Source: Palsa-147 sp049279675 (lineage in GTDB: Bacteria; Acidobacteriota; Terriglobia; Acidiferrales; UBA7541). Taken from it: a DNA stretch of 64,000 bases. The notes below the pieces were generated by a model. That model saw nothing but the letters and a program-made list of their open reading frames with translations, ran no database searches and had not been told where the DNA came from. Below, one piece after another: positions 17,289 through 26,244 of this stretch. The position numbers were made by a program, and so were the translations under genes. The stretch spans positions 1-64,000 of the forward strand of contig JBAPOP010000012.1 of assembly GCA_049279675.1 (NCBI GenBank), given 5' to 3'. Position 1 is the stretch's first letter. Each line of letters begins with the position of its first letter.

Positions 17289-18224
17289 ATGCCGGAAACT
17301 GCCGCAGGGATGAGTGCCGTGAAGACCGCAGCGCTGAAGTCAATGACGGGGTATGCGCAGGCGCGCGCCGAAGAGGCCGGGCGCACGATTCGCGTTACCT
17401 TGCGCAGCGTGAATCATCGATTCCTCGACGTGCGCGTGAAAGCGCCGGATGGATTTGAAGGCGTGGAAGCGCGAATTCGCGAAGTGATTCGCGCGCGAGT
17501 GCATCGCGGGCATCTCGATGTCACGCTGCACTACGAATCGAGCGGGCCGGCGTCCGTGCACGTGAACGCGGAAATTGCGGCTGCGTATCTGGCCGCGGCG
17601 GAGAATTTGCGCCGCCAGTTCAATCTTTCTACCGAGCCCGATTTGGCGGCGATATTGAGGCTTCCGGGAGTTGTGGGATCGCCAGAAGCATTCAGCGAGG
17701 GCGACGAAGAAAAATTCGCGAAGCTTGTGGAAACGTGCCTCGTCGAAGCGCTCGAAAAACTCGACGACATGCGCAAATCGGAAGGAAGGATTCTGGCGCA
17801 GGAGCTATTTGCGCGGCTGAAGACGATTCGAGATTTCGCCGGGCGAATCGAAATTCTTGCGGAACAAATTCGGCCGGCGTATGCGAAGCGCCTCGAAGCG
17901 CGATTGAAGGATTTGCTCAACGCTGCGCCGGTCGATCCGGCGCGACTGACGCAGGAAGCCGCGATTGCCGCCGAGAAAAGCGATACGGCGGAAGAGATCG
18001 CGCGGCTGCGGAGCCACGTGCAGCAATTCGAATCGCTCTTGACCGGCGGAGGTGAAATCGGAAAGAAGCTCGATTTTCTTCTGCAGGAAATGCAGCGCGA
18101 GGCGAACACGCTGCTATCGAAGACACCCGGCACGGAAGCGGAAGGACTGGATGTGACGCGCATGGCGCTCGAAGTGAAATCCGAAATCGAAAAGCTGCGA
18201 GAGCAGATTCAAAACATCGAGTGA
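17289..18224 (+). CDS. YicC family endoribonuclease
   Basis: The 311-residue protein shows the family opening KSMTGYAQA, the VNHRFLDVRVKAP block and the C-terminal EMQREANTLLSK stretch. YicC proteins are endoribonucleases that act on RNA in several bacteria. The ATG at 17289 is used; an ATG at 17343 is close to the typical family start. It overlaps gmk by 4 bases, the usual yicC-gmk pair. Confidence 0.9.
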   Translation: MPETAAGMSAVKTAALKSMTGYAQARAEEAGRTIRVTLRSVNHRFLDVRVKAPDGFEGVEARIREVIRARVHRGHLDVTLHYESSGPASVHVNAEIAAAYLAAAENLRRQFNLSTEPDLAAILRLPGVVGSPEAFSEGDEEKFAKLVETCLVEALEKLDDMRKSEGRILAQELFARLKTIRDFAGRIEILAEQIRPAYAKRLEARLKDLLNAAPVDPARLTQEAAIAAEKSDTAEEIARLRSHVQQFESLLTGGGEIGKKLDFLLQEMQREANTLLSKTPGTEAEGLDVTRMALEVKSEIEKLREQIQNIE

Positions 18225-18850
18225 AAATGGCAGGCGACAAGGAGCCGCAGGTGTTCATCGTCTCCGGTCCTTCGGGATCGGGGAAATCGACGCTGGTGGA
18301 GACGATTTTGGAGCTGCCGGGGACGCTGCTATCGGTTTCGTGCACCACACGGCCTCCGCGCAAGGCGGAAAGCGACGGCAAGTGGTACAATTTCATCTCC
18401 GAAGTCGAATTCGAGCGGATGAGGCAGGCCGGCGAATTCCTCGAATACGCGCAGGTCTTCGGCAAACACTGGTACGGAACGCCGCGGAGCTGGCTCGATC
18501 TGGCGCGCGCGCAAGGACTCGATCTCATTCTCGAGATTGACGTCCAAGGCGCCGCGCAGATCAAGAAGAAACTTCCTGCTGCGATCGCGATTTTCATCGT
18601 GCCGCCGTCGCGACAGGAACTCGAAACGCGAATTCGCGCGCGCGGGCAGGATTCCGGCGACGAAATCGCACGGCGGCTCGATCGAGCAAGGCAAGAACTC
18701 GAGCATTACGGCGAATACGATTACGCCGTGATCAACGACGACAAAGAGCGAGCGAAACGCGAAGTTCAGTCGATTGTGCTCGCCGGGCGATGCCAGGTGG
18801 CTCGCCGAAACGATCAGGTAGCAGAGATTCTGAAAACTTTTGGAGGGTGA
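18221..18850 (+). CDS. gmk: guanylate kinase
   Basis: The 209-residue enzyme phosphorylates GMP to GDP. The P-loop GPSGSGKST lies near the N-terminus, followed by the GMP-binding stretch SCTTRPPR and LILEIDVQGA. The GTG start overlaps the yicC stop; an ATG two codons later is an alternative. rpoZ follows after 6 bases. Confidence 0.96.
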   Translation: MKMAGDKEPQVFIVSGPSGSGKSTLVETILELPGTLLSVSCTTRPPRKAESDGKWYNFISEVEFERMRQAGEFLEYAQVFGKHWYGTPRSWLDLARAQGLDLILEIDVQGAAQIKKKLPAAIAIFIVPPSRQELETRIRARGQDSGDEIARRLDRARQELEHYGEYDYAVINDDKERAKREVQSIVLAGRCQVARRNDQVAEILKTFGG

Positions 18851-18856
18851 AACACA

Positions 18857-19087
18857 ATGGTAGTTTCGACGCAGGCACCGGACAGTAAATTCGCCTACGT
18901 TGTTGTGGTATCGCAGCGTTCAAGGCAGCTGATGCTCGGAGGACGGCCACTGATCGATAATCCGAGGGCGCGGAAATACACGCGCGTCGCCGAAGAGGAA
19001 TTGCGGCAGGGATTGCTTGAATTCGAAGCGCCCGAAACGAACGTAGAGACTGAAGGCGAAGCAAAGAAGCGGAAAGACAATCTGTAA
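18857..19087 (+). CDS. rpoZ: RNA polymerase omega subunit
   Basis: The 76-residue protein matches the short omega type, with FAYVVVVSQRSRQL and the later PRARKYTRVAEEEL stretch. Omega helps assemble the beta' subunit and contributes to (p)ppGpp binding in some phyla. Its position between gmk and coaBC is the classical one. Its small size makes sequence evidence alone moderate; context makes the call firm. Confidence 0.9.
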   Translation: MVVSTQAPDSKFAYVVVVSQRSRQLMLGGRPLIDNPRARKYTRVAEEELRQGLLEFEAPETNVETEGEAKKRKDNL

Positions 19088-19095
19088 GAGACGGC

Positions 19096-20310
19096 ATGAG
19101 AATCGCGCTGGGAGTTACGGGCGGCGTCGCTGCGTATAAGGCGGCGGAGCTTGTGCGGCGGCTGCAGCAGGAAAAGCTGGACGTGCAAGTGGTGATGACG
19201 CGCGGCGCGCGGGAATTTATTACGCCGCTAACGTTCGCGGCGCTGACCGGGCAAAAAGTTATCACGGAAATGTTCGGCGCGGGCGCAAATTCGAATGATG
19301 CGCCAAATGTCGAGAGCGCGATCGAGCACATTGCCGTCGCGCAGAGAATCGATCTCCTTGTAGTTGCGCCCGCGACCGCCGATATCCTCGCTAGGTTCGC
19401 TCACGGCGTCGCCGACGATTTCCTCACTACTCTTTATCTCGCCACAAAAGCTCCTGTAGTTGTTGCTCCAGCGATGAACGTGAATATGTGGGAGCACCCG
19501 GCCACGCAGGCAAATCTCCAGACGCTGCGAGAGCGCGGAGTCCACGTGGTGGATCCAGACGAAGGATATCTCGCGTGTGGCATGACGGGCGCGGGGCGGC
19601 TTGCTGGAATTGAGACGATTGCGCGTGCGGTGTGCCGCGTACTTGGTTTGCGCCACGATTTAGCGGGCGAAAAGATTTTGATTACGGCTGGGCCGACGGC
19701 TGAGGATATCGATCCTGTTCGGTTTCTGACGAATCGCTCGTCGGGCAAGATGGGATATTCGCTGGCGGCGGCTGCGCAGCGGCGCGGCGCGCACGTGATT
19801 CTGGTGAGCGGGCCGACGGATCTTGCGGCTCCGGAAGGCGTGGATTGGGTGCCGGTGCGGACGACTTCGGAGATGCGCGCTGCCGTGCTCGAGCGAGCGG
19901 CTGAATCGAGCATCATCATCAAAGCCGCAGCGGTGTCGGATTACCGGCCTGTTTCGCCGCAAGCGCAGAAGATGAAGCGCGGGACGGCGAATCTTACGAT
20001 TGAGCTCGAGCCAACGCCCGACATACTTTCGGAATTGGGGCGCAACAAGGGCTCGCGCGTTCTCATTGGATTTGCGGCGGAGACCGAGCACATTGCCGAA
20101 AGCGCGCGGGCCAAACTTGCGCGCAAGGGCGCTGACATGATCGTCGCCAACGACGTTACGCAGCAGGGCGCGGGGTTCGACACAGACACGAATATCGTTA
20201 CACTTTTTCTCAATGACGGCCGCGAAATCGCGCTGCCGAAAATGTCGAAGAGCGACGTCGCCGACAGAATCCTCGATCAAGCCCTCGAATTGCGCCACCA
20301 AAACAAGTAA
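19096..20310 (+). CDS. coaBC: phosphopantothenoylcysteine decarboxylase / synthetase
   Basis: The 404-residue bifunctional enzyme makes 4'-phosphopantetheine for CoA. The flavin-dependent CoaC half carries the PAMNVNMW motif and the active Cys in YLACGMTGAGR. The CoaB half starts near KILITAGPTAEDIDPVR with GKMGYS and KAAAVSDYRP. The length is normal. It is the last gene of the yicC-gmk-rpoZ-coaBC group. Confidence 0.96.
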   Translation: MRIALGVTGGVAAYKAAELVRRLQQEKLDVQVVMTRGAREFITPLTFAALTGQKVITEMFGAGANSNDAPNVESAIEHIAVAQRIDLLVVAPATADILARFAHGVADDFLTTLYLATKAPVVVAPAMNVNMWEHPATQANLQTLRERGVHVVDPDEGYLACGMTGAGRLAGIETIARAVCRVLGLRHDLAGEKILITAGPTAEDIDPVRFLTNRSSGKMGYSLAAAAQRRGAHVILVSGPTDLAAPEGVDWVPVRTTSEMRAAVLERAAESSIIIKAAAVSDYRPVSPQAQKMKRGTANLTIELEPTPDILSELGRNKGSRVLIGFAAETEHIAESARAKLARKGADMIVANDVTQQGAGFDTDTNIVTLFLNDGREIALPKMSKSDVADRILDQALELRHQNK

Positions 20311-20371
20311 ACTCTCTCCGGCCACAATGATATTTTCTTCGTGAATTTGTGTGCCAGTTCATGTGCCGCCG

Positions 20372-21274
20372 ATGAACGAAATTACGCGTGCAAATTTTGA
20401 GGAATGGATGCGATATGCCGATGACCTCGGCTTGTCGCCGTTCTTTCACGATCGTGCCGGGGCGCAGTCTGGCGCGGCGCTCATCGCAGAGACTGTGGTT
20501 GCTGAGATTGTTGCGACCGAAATATCTGTTGCCGAGAGTGTCGAGACGCCACCGCCCATGCCGAAAACAAAAATCGAAATACCGAAAATCCCACAGGCCG
20601 CTGCTTCGCGGCCTTTCGCCGCGCCGCCGGCAGCGCCGCCTGTCATTTTGCCAGTCGTGAGCGGACCGTCGCTTTTCGATGCTACCGACAAAATCGAAGG
20701 CGATACGCTCGAACGAATTCGCAAGGATCTTGGCGAATGCACTCGATGCCGGCTGCACGAGCGGCGGCACAGCATCGTGTTCGGCGCGGGGAATCCTTCG
20801 GCGAGGCTTGTGTTTGTTGGCGAAGGGCCGGGTGCGGATGAGGACGCGCAGGGATTGCCGTTCGTCGGGCGCGCCGGGAAATTGCTGACGCAGATGATCG
20901 AGGCAATGGGGCTCAAGCGCGAAGACGTCTACATCTGCAACGTGGTGAAGTGCCGGCCGCCGGAGAACCGGCAGCCCGAAAAAGATGAAGTCGCGACGTG
21001 CTCGCCGTATCTCATGCGGCAGATTGACGCGATTCGGCCGGAGGTGATCGTCTGCCTCGGAAGTGTTGCGGCGCAAACGATGCTCTCGACCAATCAAGGA
21101 ATTTCAAAATTTCGCGGCCAGTGGCTGGAATTTCGCGGCACGCGCCTGCTGGCCACTTACCATCCGGCTTACCTCCTTCGCAATCCGCCGGCGAAATCCG
21201 AAGTTTGGAAAGACTTGCAAAAAGTAATGGCTGTATTGGGCTTGCAGCCGAAGAAGCCGGCCTCTCCGCGTTAG
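20372..21274 (+). CDS. family 4 uracil-DNA glycosylase (Fe-S)
   Basis: The 300-residue enzyme removes uracil from DNA. Iron-sulfur cysteines are seen in ECTRCRL and TCSPYL, and also in NVVKCRPP. The catalytic motif GEGPGADEDAQGLPFVGRAG and the C-terminal TYHPAYLLR are those of family 4. About 120 residues precede the catalytic domain: a short helix followed by a Pro/Ala-rich linker, longer than the minimal enzyme of about 200 residues. The ATG at 20372 is chosen; a GTG at 20351 is possible. It shares a direction with coaBC but has its own 60-base gap. Confidence 0.9.
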   Translation: MNEITRANFEEWMRYADDLGLSPFFHDRAGAQSGAALIAETVVAEIVATEISVAESVETPPPMPKTKIEIPKIPQAAASRPFAAPPAAPPVILPVVSGPSLFDATDKIEGDTLERIRKDLGECTRCRLHERRHSIVFGAGNPSARLVFVGEGPGADEDAQGLPFVGRAGKLLTQMIEAMGLKREDVYICNVVKCRPPENRQPEKDEVATCSPYLMRQIDAIRPEVIVCLGSVAAQTMLSTNQGISKFRGQWLEFRGTRLLATYHPAYLLRNPPAKSEVWKDLQKVMAVLGLQPKKPASPR

Positions 21275-21292
21275 TTTCTCTCCGAGGACATC

Positions 21293-22177
21293 TTGGCCAT
21301 CGCGCTTGGAATCGCCGCCGCCGTTCTATGGGGAACCGCGGATTTCCTCGCGCGCTTCTCGACGAGACAGATCGGAACATTTCGCACGCTACTGTTCATG
21401 CAGGCGGTGGGCGTGGGAATTTTAACAGTTTGGCTGGCGTTCGATGGCGAACTGGCGCGCGAATTTTCCGCGCATTCGTGGACGCTTTGGGGTTGGGTGG
21501 CGCTTTCGGGGGCGCTCAGCAGCGTGGCGACGCTGGGATTTTATCGCTCGCTGGAGATTGGGACGCTATCAATCGTGGCGCCGGTTTGCTCTGTTTATCC
21601 GGCGCTGACGCTGCTGCTCTCGATGTATACGGGCGAGCGCGTGAGCGGGATTCACATCGTCGGAATTTTCATTTCGCTGATCGGCGTGGTGCTCGCGGCG
21701 ACTTCTTTTAAGCCGCTGCCAGCGGATGCTGGGCTCGGCGGCGCTCGCCCGCGCGGAAGATTGACCCGGGGCGTGGGGCTGGCGTTGATGGCCTCGACGA
21801 TCTACGGCATTAATTTTTGGCTCATCGGATATCACATTGTTACGAAGATGGGCGCGAGCATGTCGGTTTGGGGCGTGCGATTGCTTGGGTCGATCTTGCT
21901 CGTAGCGATGGCGGCGCCTGCGAAGCAGAGCATTCGTTTGCCGCAAATGAGATCGTGGCTGCTGATCGTGAGCGTAGGAGTGTTCGATGCTGGCGCGTTT
22001 CTTGTGACGAGCCTTGGGCTGCGCACGGGGCACGTCGCCGTCGTCACCGTGATTGGATCGCTCTTCAGCGCTGTTACTGTGTTTCTTGCGTGGATCGTTC
22101 TTCGCGAGCGGCTCGAACGCACACAATGGCTCGGGATTTTTTTGATTTTCATCGGAATCGTGCTGGTAAGCGTTTGA
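21293..22177 (+). CDS. EamA/DMT family transporter
   Basis: The 294-residue protein has about ten hydrophobic segments in two repeats, starting ALGIAAAVLWGTADFLARF, with the second EamA unit from about residue 158. The drug/metabolite transporter superfamily exports amino acids, nucleotide sugars and other small solutes, and the substrate cannot be told from sequence. The start is a TTG with a GAGGA site upstream. Confidence 0.85.
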   Translation: MAIALGIAAAVLWGTADFLARFSTRQIGTFRTLLFMQAVGVGILTVWLAFDGELAREFSAHSWTLWGWVALSGALSSVATLGFYRSLEIGTLSIVAPVCSVYPALTLLLSMYTGERVSGIHIVGIFISLIGVVLAATSFKPLPADAGLGGARPRGRLTRGVGLALMASTIYGINFWLIGYHIVTKMGASMSVWGVRLLGSILLVAMAAPAKQSIRLPQMRSWLLIVSVGVFDAGAFLVTSLGLRTGHVAVVTVIGSLFSAVTVFLAWIVLRERLERTQWLGIFLIFIGIVLVSV

Positions 22178-22233
22178 GGAATTCTCAGCGGCGAGGGTTT
22201 CGACCGTTGAGCCTGATACACTGAGCATCCGCC

Positions 22234-24678
22234 ATGGCGCCCCGCTACTGTGAGATCGCACTGCCGCTGCCGCTGCGTTCGCTTTTTACTTACGCTGTGC
22301 CGTCGAAGCTCGAATCGACAGATTTGGTCGGACGGCGAGTTGTCGTTCCGTTTCGCAATCGCAAAATGATCGGTGTTGGGCTGGCCGTGACGGATCGCGC
22401 GCCGGATGTTGCGCGAGTGAAGGAAATCGCCGAGCTGCTCGATCCGATTCCGGCGCTGCCGGCGTCGCTGATCGAGCTGGGACGCTGGGTGAGCAAGTAT
22501 TACGTCGCGCCGATTGGCGAGACGTTTCGCTCGCTGTTGCCGCCCGAGGCCGAAGTGCGGCAGGAGCGCGAATATTCTCTGACGGAAGCGGGACGTGAAT
22601 ATTTGGCGGAACTTGTCGCGCGCGGGCCTGCGAGCGAGCGCGAAGTGGCCGACTTCGCGGCGCTCGATATCACGAAAGACGCGGACGGCGCGGTGTCACT
22701 CTCTCGTTTTCGAAAAGTGCCTGCGGCACGGGAGACAGTGGAGCGGCTGGTTCGCGAGGGTTATCTCGGCTGGAACGATATCGTCGTGCGGCGCAAGGAA
22801 CGCCTGCAAAAAATTGTGGCGTGGAAGATGGAGGAATCAGCCGCCGAAACGGCGATCTTGAACCTGAAGGAACTGCGCGTGCGAGCCGCATTGCTTGAGG
22901 CGCAGGTTCCGCTGCCGCTGCCGATTCTGATTGTTGCCGCTGGCGTTTCGCGGCGCGTCATCGAAAAGCTTGCGGAACAGGGACGCCTGATTCTATGGGA
23001 TGAGCCGCGCGTGGTTGAAGAGGATCCATGGGACACGGATTACACGGCGCCGACGAATATTTTGAATGGCGAGCAAGCTGCGGCACTCGAGCAAATTCGC
23101 GGCTGGATTGATGCGGAGGCGTTTCATGTTGGCTTGCTCCACGGCGTGACGGGCAGCGGGAAGACCGAAGTTTATCTCGGTGCTGTGGAAGCGGCGATTG
23201 CGAAGGGACGAAGCGCGCTGGTTCTTGTGCCTGAAATCGCGCTGACGCTGTGGATGAGCCGCCATGTACGCGCGCGATTCGGACCGGGAGTGGCCGTGTT
23301 GCACAGCGCGCTTTCGGATAACGAGCGCGCGCGGGAATGGTGGCGCGTGCGGCGCGGCGAGGCGCGGATCGTGGTAGGCACGCGTTCGGCTGTGTTCGCG
23401 CCGCTCGAAAATCTCGGATTGATCCTCGTCGATGAAGAGCAGGAGACGAGCTACAAGCAGGAGGAAGCGCCGCGATACAACGGCCGCGACACGGCGATTT
23501 ATCGCGCGCGCCTTGAAGGCGTCCCTGTCGTGCTCGGTTCGGCGACGCCATCGCTTGAAAGCTATCATCACGCTCGAACGGGAAAGTACACGCTGCTGGA
23601 GTTGAAAACGCGGGTGGAGAATCGGCCGCTCGCACAGGTGCGAGTAGTGGACTTGCGCGAGGAATTTCGCGCCACGCATCGCGCGTCACCTATTTCCGAA
23701 TCGCTGCGCGCGGCGATTGCCGCGCGGCTCGAAGCGGGGACGCAGGCGATGATTCTGATCAATCGCCGCGGCTATTCTTGGTTTCTGATTTGCAGGGGAT
23801 GCGGCGCGTCGGTGCAATGCCAGAATTGCAGCATCGCGCTGACATATCACAAGAAGCGCGCACGCCTCGAATGCCATTACTGCGGCTTTACGGCGCGGAT
23901 TCCGAAGGAATGTCCGAAGTGCAAGCAGGAATATCTCTATTTTGTCGGCGACGGCGCGGAGCGCGTGGAAGAATCTTTCCGCGAGATATTTCCTCAGGCG
24001 CGAATTGCGAGGCTTGACCGCGACACGGTTCGCACGAAGCAGGAGTATCAAAAAGTTCTTGGAGCGTTTGCGCGGCGCGAGATTGACGTGCTGGTTGGAA
24101 CCCAGATGGTGGCGAAGGGGCATGATTTCGAGTTTGTGACGCTCGTCGGTGTGGTCGCGGCAGATCTCGCGCTCGGGCGGCCGGACTTTCGCGCGGCCGA
24201 GAAAACATTTCAGCTGCTGACTCAAGTGGCGGGGCGGGCGGGCCGCGGGAAATTGCCCGGCGAAGTGATCGTCGAGACGTACTATCCCGAGCATTACGCG
24301 ATCGAGTGCGCCGCGCGGCAGGACTACATCGCGTTCTTCGAGAAGGAAGCGCACTTCCGGCGAATGTTGCACTACCCGCCGTACGCGGCGCTCGCAAACG
24401 TGCTGATTCGCAGCAAAGTCCTCGAGAATGCGATTCGGTGGTCGCGTGCGCTCGAAGGATATTTCGCGCCGTTTGAGAAAGAAGGAATGAAAATTCTGGG
24501 GCCGGCGGCGGCGCCGCTTGCCAGATTGCGGCAGGAATTCCGATTTCAATTTCTTTTGAAGGCGGGGAAGCGGTCGAATCTTACGCGGGCGTTGAGCGGT
24601 TGCGTGGAGTTCTGTGCGAAGAGGGAGATTCCGGAGACTGCGGTGATCGTGGATGTGGATCCGACCAGTTTGTCGTGA
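22234..24678 (+). CDS. priA: primosomal replication restart helicase PriA
   Basis: The 814-residue helicase restarts stalled forks. It has an N-terminal DNA-binding region, Walker A GVTGSGKT from residue 304, and Walker B DEEQ at 400-403 (DEEH is usual in E. coli PriA). Two zinc clusters are built from CRGCGASVQCQNC and CHYCG/CPKC, and helicase motifs GTQMVAKGHDF and QVAGRAGRG are intact. Length is somewhat above the usual 730. It is followed by a repeat element and a convergent gene. Confidence 0.95.
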   Translation: MAPRYCEIALPLPLRSLFTYAVPSKLESTDLVGRRVVVPFRNRKMIGVGLAVTDRAPDVARVKEIAELLDPIPALPASLIELGRWVSKYYVAPIGETFRSLLPPEAEVRQEREYSLTEAGREYLAELVARGPASEREVADFAALDITKDADGAVSLSRFRKVPAARETVERLVREGYLGWNDIVVRRKERLQKIVAWKMEESAAETAILNLKELRVRAALLEAQVPLPLPILIVAAGVSRRVIEKLAEQGRLILWDEPRVVEEDPWDTDYTAPTNILNGEQAAALEQIRGWIDAEAFHVGLLHGVTGSGKTEVYLGAVEAAIAKGRSALVLVPEIALTLWMSRHVRARFGPGVAVLHSALSDNERAREWWRVRRGEARIVVGTRSAVFAPLENLGLILVDEEQETSYKQEEAPRYNGRDTAIYRARLEGVPVVLGSATPSLESYHHARTGKYTLLELKTRVENRPLAQVRVVDLREEFRATHRASPISESLRAAIAARLEAGTQAMILINRRGYSWFLICRGCGASVQCQNCSIALTYHKKRARLECHYCGFTARIPKECPKCKQEYLYFVGDGAERVEESFREIFPQARIARLDRDTVRTKQEYQKVLGAFARREIDVLVGTQMVAKGHDFEFVTLVGVVAADLALGRPDFRAAEKTFQLLTQVAGRAGRGKLPGEVIVETYYPEHYAIECAARQDYIAFFEKEAHFRRMLHYPPYAALANVLIRSKVLENAIRWSRALEGYFAPFEKEGMKILGPAAAPLARLRQEFRFQFLLKAGKRSNLTRALSGCVEFCAKREIPETAVIVDVDPTSLS

Positions 24679-24697
24679 GCGGTGGCGAGAGAAGAGT

Positions 24698-24720
24698 GCC
24701 CGGCTGAAGCCGGGCGCTAC
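24698..24720. repeat. REP-like hairpin ending in GCGCTAC
   Basis: CCCGGC and GCCGGG form a 6-bp stem around TGAA, followed by CGCTAC. It lies between the convergent priA and site-2 protease genes. It resembles the other intergenic hairpins of the window in its GCCGG core and CTAC end. Confidence 0.5.
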
Positions 24721-24780
24721 AATTGCCGGAGCGGCGATTTTGCGGAACATAACGACGGCCTCGCCGTGGCCGGGAAGTCC

Positions 24781-25761
24781 TTACGTGGTCGGCCAGGGCG
24801 TGAAGCTCAGCAGAAAGATGGCGATGGCGATGACGGTCCAGAAGCGGCGCCGTGGATCGAGTTGCTCGTAGCGATCGACAAGCGGCGGATGGCGGAAGTA
24901 AATCGAGAAAGCGAGAATTAGCCCGCCCCACAAATACCAACCGGGCCACATGAACCATCCCATCACGAGCAGAACCGCTCCGACGAAAATTGAAATTCGG
25001 CGATGCTCCGTGGGCGCGAGGCTATAAAGAATGTGCCCGCCGTCGAGCTGCCATCCCGGCAGAAGATTCAGCGCGGTGACAAATAATCCGACCCAAGCTG
25101 CCCGGCCGACAGGATTCAACATCAAGTCGTGAGCGTTTTCGTTCGGACGAATGATCGCGACCAAAAGGTGAATGAGAGGCGGATTCAGGAAATGCAGCGC
25201 GTTCGGATCCCACATTTCATGCGGAACGAATTTGGAGTTGGCGATCGCGAAAATTAGCGCGGGAATTGAGAAAATAAATCCCACGACCGGGCCGGACAAT
25301 CCGACGTCGAAAAGCGCGCGACGGGTGGGAATCCGAGAGCGGATTTGAATGAACGCACCGAATGTGCCGAATAGCGTCGGCGCGGGAATGAAATAGGGAT
25401 ACGACGCTTCGATTCCGTTAAGGCGGCAGGCGAAATAGTGGCCGAGCTCGTGTGCGAGCAAAATCGTGAGAAGCGTGAACGAAAACGGAATGCCGAGTAA
25501 CAGCATTCCCGGATGCAGGATCGGCTGTGCCATCGTCCTGAAAAGGTTGTCATCCGTGGAAAACGCTTCGACTCCATTCGCGTATGAACGGGCAAATTCG
25601 GCGCCGACGGCGAGCGTCGAGATTACCGTCAGCAGGAAGAGTACGAGGGGAAGTGCGACAGGACGCCGGCGCGGACGCGCCGGAACGTATAGTTCAATCG
25701 GCGGAAGTTGATAGTCGAGGATTTCCGGCGGGATTCGGGCATGCCCATTTCCACTGCTCAT
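24781..25761 (-). CDS. site-2 protease family membrane metalloprotease (M50)
   Basis: The 326-residue polytopic protein has the zinc motif HELGH at 104-108 in a membrane helix and the third ligand in LDGGH (Asp240). The N-terminal about 35 residues are cytoplasmic and Pro/Arg-rich. The architecture, without a PDZ domain, resembles the EGY-like branch rather than RseP. Such enzymes cut substrates within the membrane. The substrate is unknown. It lies upstream-to-downstream after the HU gene on the same strand. Confidence 0.88.
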   Translation of the reverse strand: MSSGNGHARIPPEILDYQLPPIELYVPARPRRRPVALPLVLFLLTVISTLAVGAEFARSYANGVEAFSTDDNLFRTMAQPILHPGMLLLGIPFSFTLLTILLAHELGHYFACRLNGIEASYPYFIPAPTLFGTFGAFIQIRSRIPTRRALFDVGLSGPVVGFIFSIPALIFAIANSKFVPHEMWDPNALHFLNPPLIHLLVAIIRPNENAHDLMLNPVGRAAWVGLFVTALNLLPGWQLDGGHILYSLAPTEHRRISIFVGAVLLVMGWFMWPGWYLWGGLILAFSIYFRHPPLVDRYEQLDPRRRFWTVIAIAIFLLSFTPWPTT

Positions 25762-25803
25762 AGGTGTGAGATGCCCTGTTCCTCGGGATAGCGTGGAGAA
25801 TTT

Positions 25804-26118
25804 CTAGTGCGAAGGCGGCGCCGACGGTTCCGCTTTCTTGGCGGGAACGTCTTCGAGCGCCTGTAATTCCTTGCCAGGCTTGAAGCGGACAGCTTTGCCG
25901 GGAGGTATGCTGACCTGCTGGCCTGTGCGAGGATTGCGGCCGATGCCGGTTTTGCGAGGCTTGACGTTAAATACGCCGAAGCGGCGCAATTCGATGCGTT
26001 CGCCGTGGCCGAGGGCGTTCTTCATGGCTTCGAAGACAGTCTCGACGGCCTGCTCGGCCTTGGTCCGCGTGATATTGGTTTTCTGAACGACAGCGTTTAC
26101 GATGTCGAGCTTGATCAC
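25804..26118 (-). CDS. HU/IHF family DNA-binding protein
   Basis: The 104-residue protein is a full HU/IHF fold: MIKLDIVNAVVQKTN at the start, LRRFGVFNVKPRK, the beta-arm RNPRTGQQVSIPPGKAVRFKPG, and a 15-residue Ala/Pro/Lys-rich tail. It bends and compacts DNA as a dimer. Whether it is HU-like or IHF-like in specificity cannot be told; TITRTKAEQAVETVFEAM resembles IHF. It has a near-consensus promoter shared in part with dcd. Confidence 0.93.
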   Translation of the reverse strand: MIKLDIVNAVVQKTNITRTKAEQAVETVFEAMKNALGHGERIELRRFGVFNVKPRKTGIGRNPRTGQQVSIPPGKAVRFKPGKELQALEDVPAKKAEPSAPPSH

Positions 26119-26145
26119 AACAGCCTCCCGCGCAACCGCAACTCT

Positions 26146-26174
26146 ATGCTAGACAGGGGGTTGTAGGTTGTCAA
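26146..26174 (-). promoter_or_regulatory. predicted sigma-70 promoter of the HU-type gene
   Basis: On the minus strand a perfect TTGACA (26174-26169) and TAGCAT (26151-26146) are 17 bases apart. The -35 box overlaps that of the divergent dcd promoter. Confidence 0.65.
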
Positions 26175-26196
26175 GTTACGGACGGCGTACTAAGAT
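26168..26196 (+). promoter_or_regulatory. dcd: predicted sigma-70 promoter of dcd
   Basis: TTGTCA (26168-26173) and TAAGAT (26191-26196) are 17 bases apart, giving a start near 26203. The heptamer TTGTCAA serves as -35 box in both directions. Confidence 0.6.
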
Positions 26197-26244
26197 GCGC
26201 TGCCATTTTCGTCAATGTGGCAGCGGTAGCGAGGAGAACTGCTC

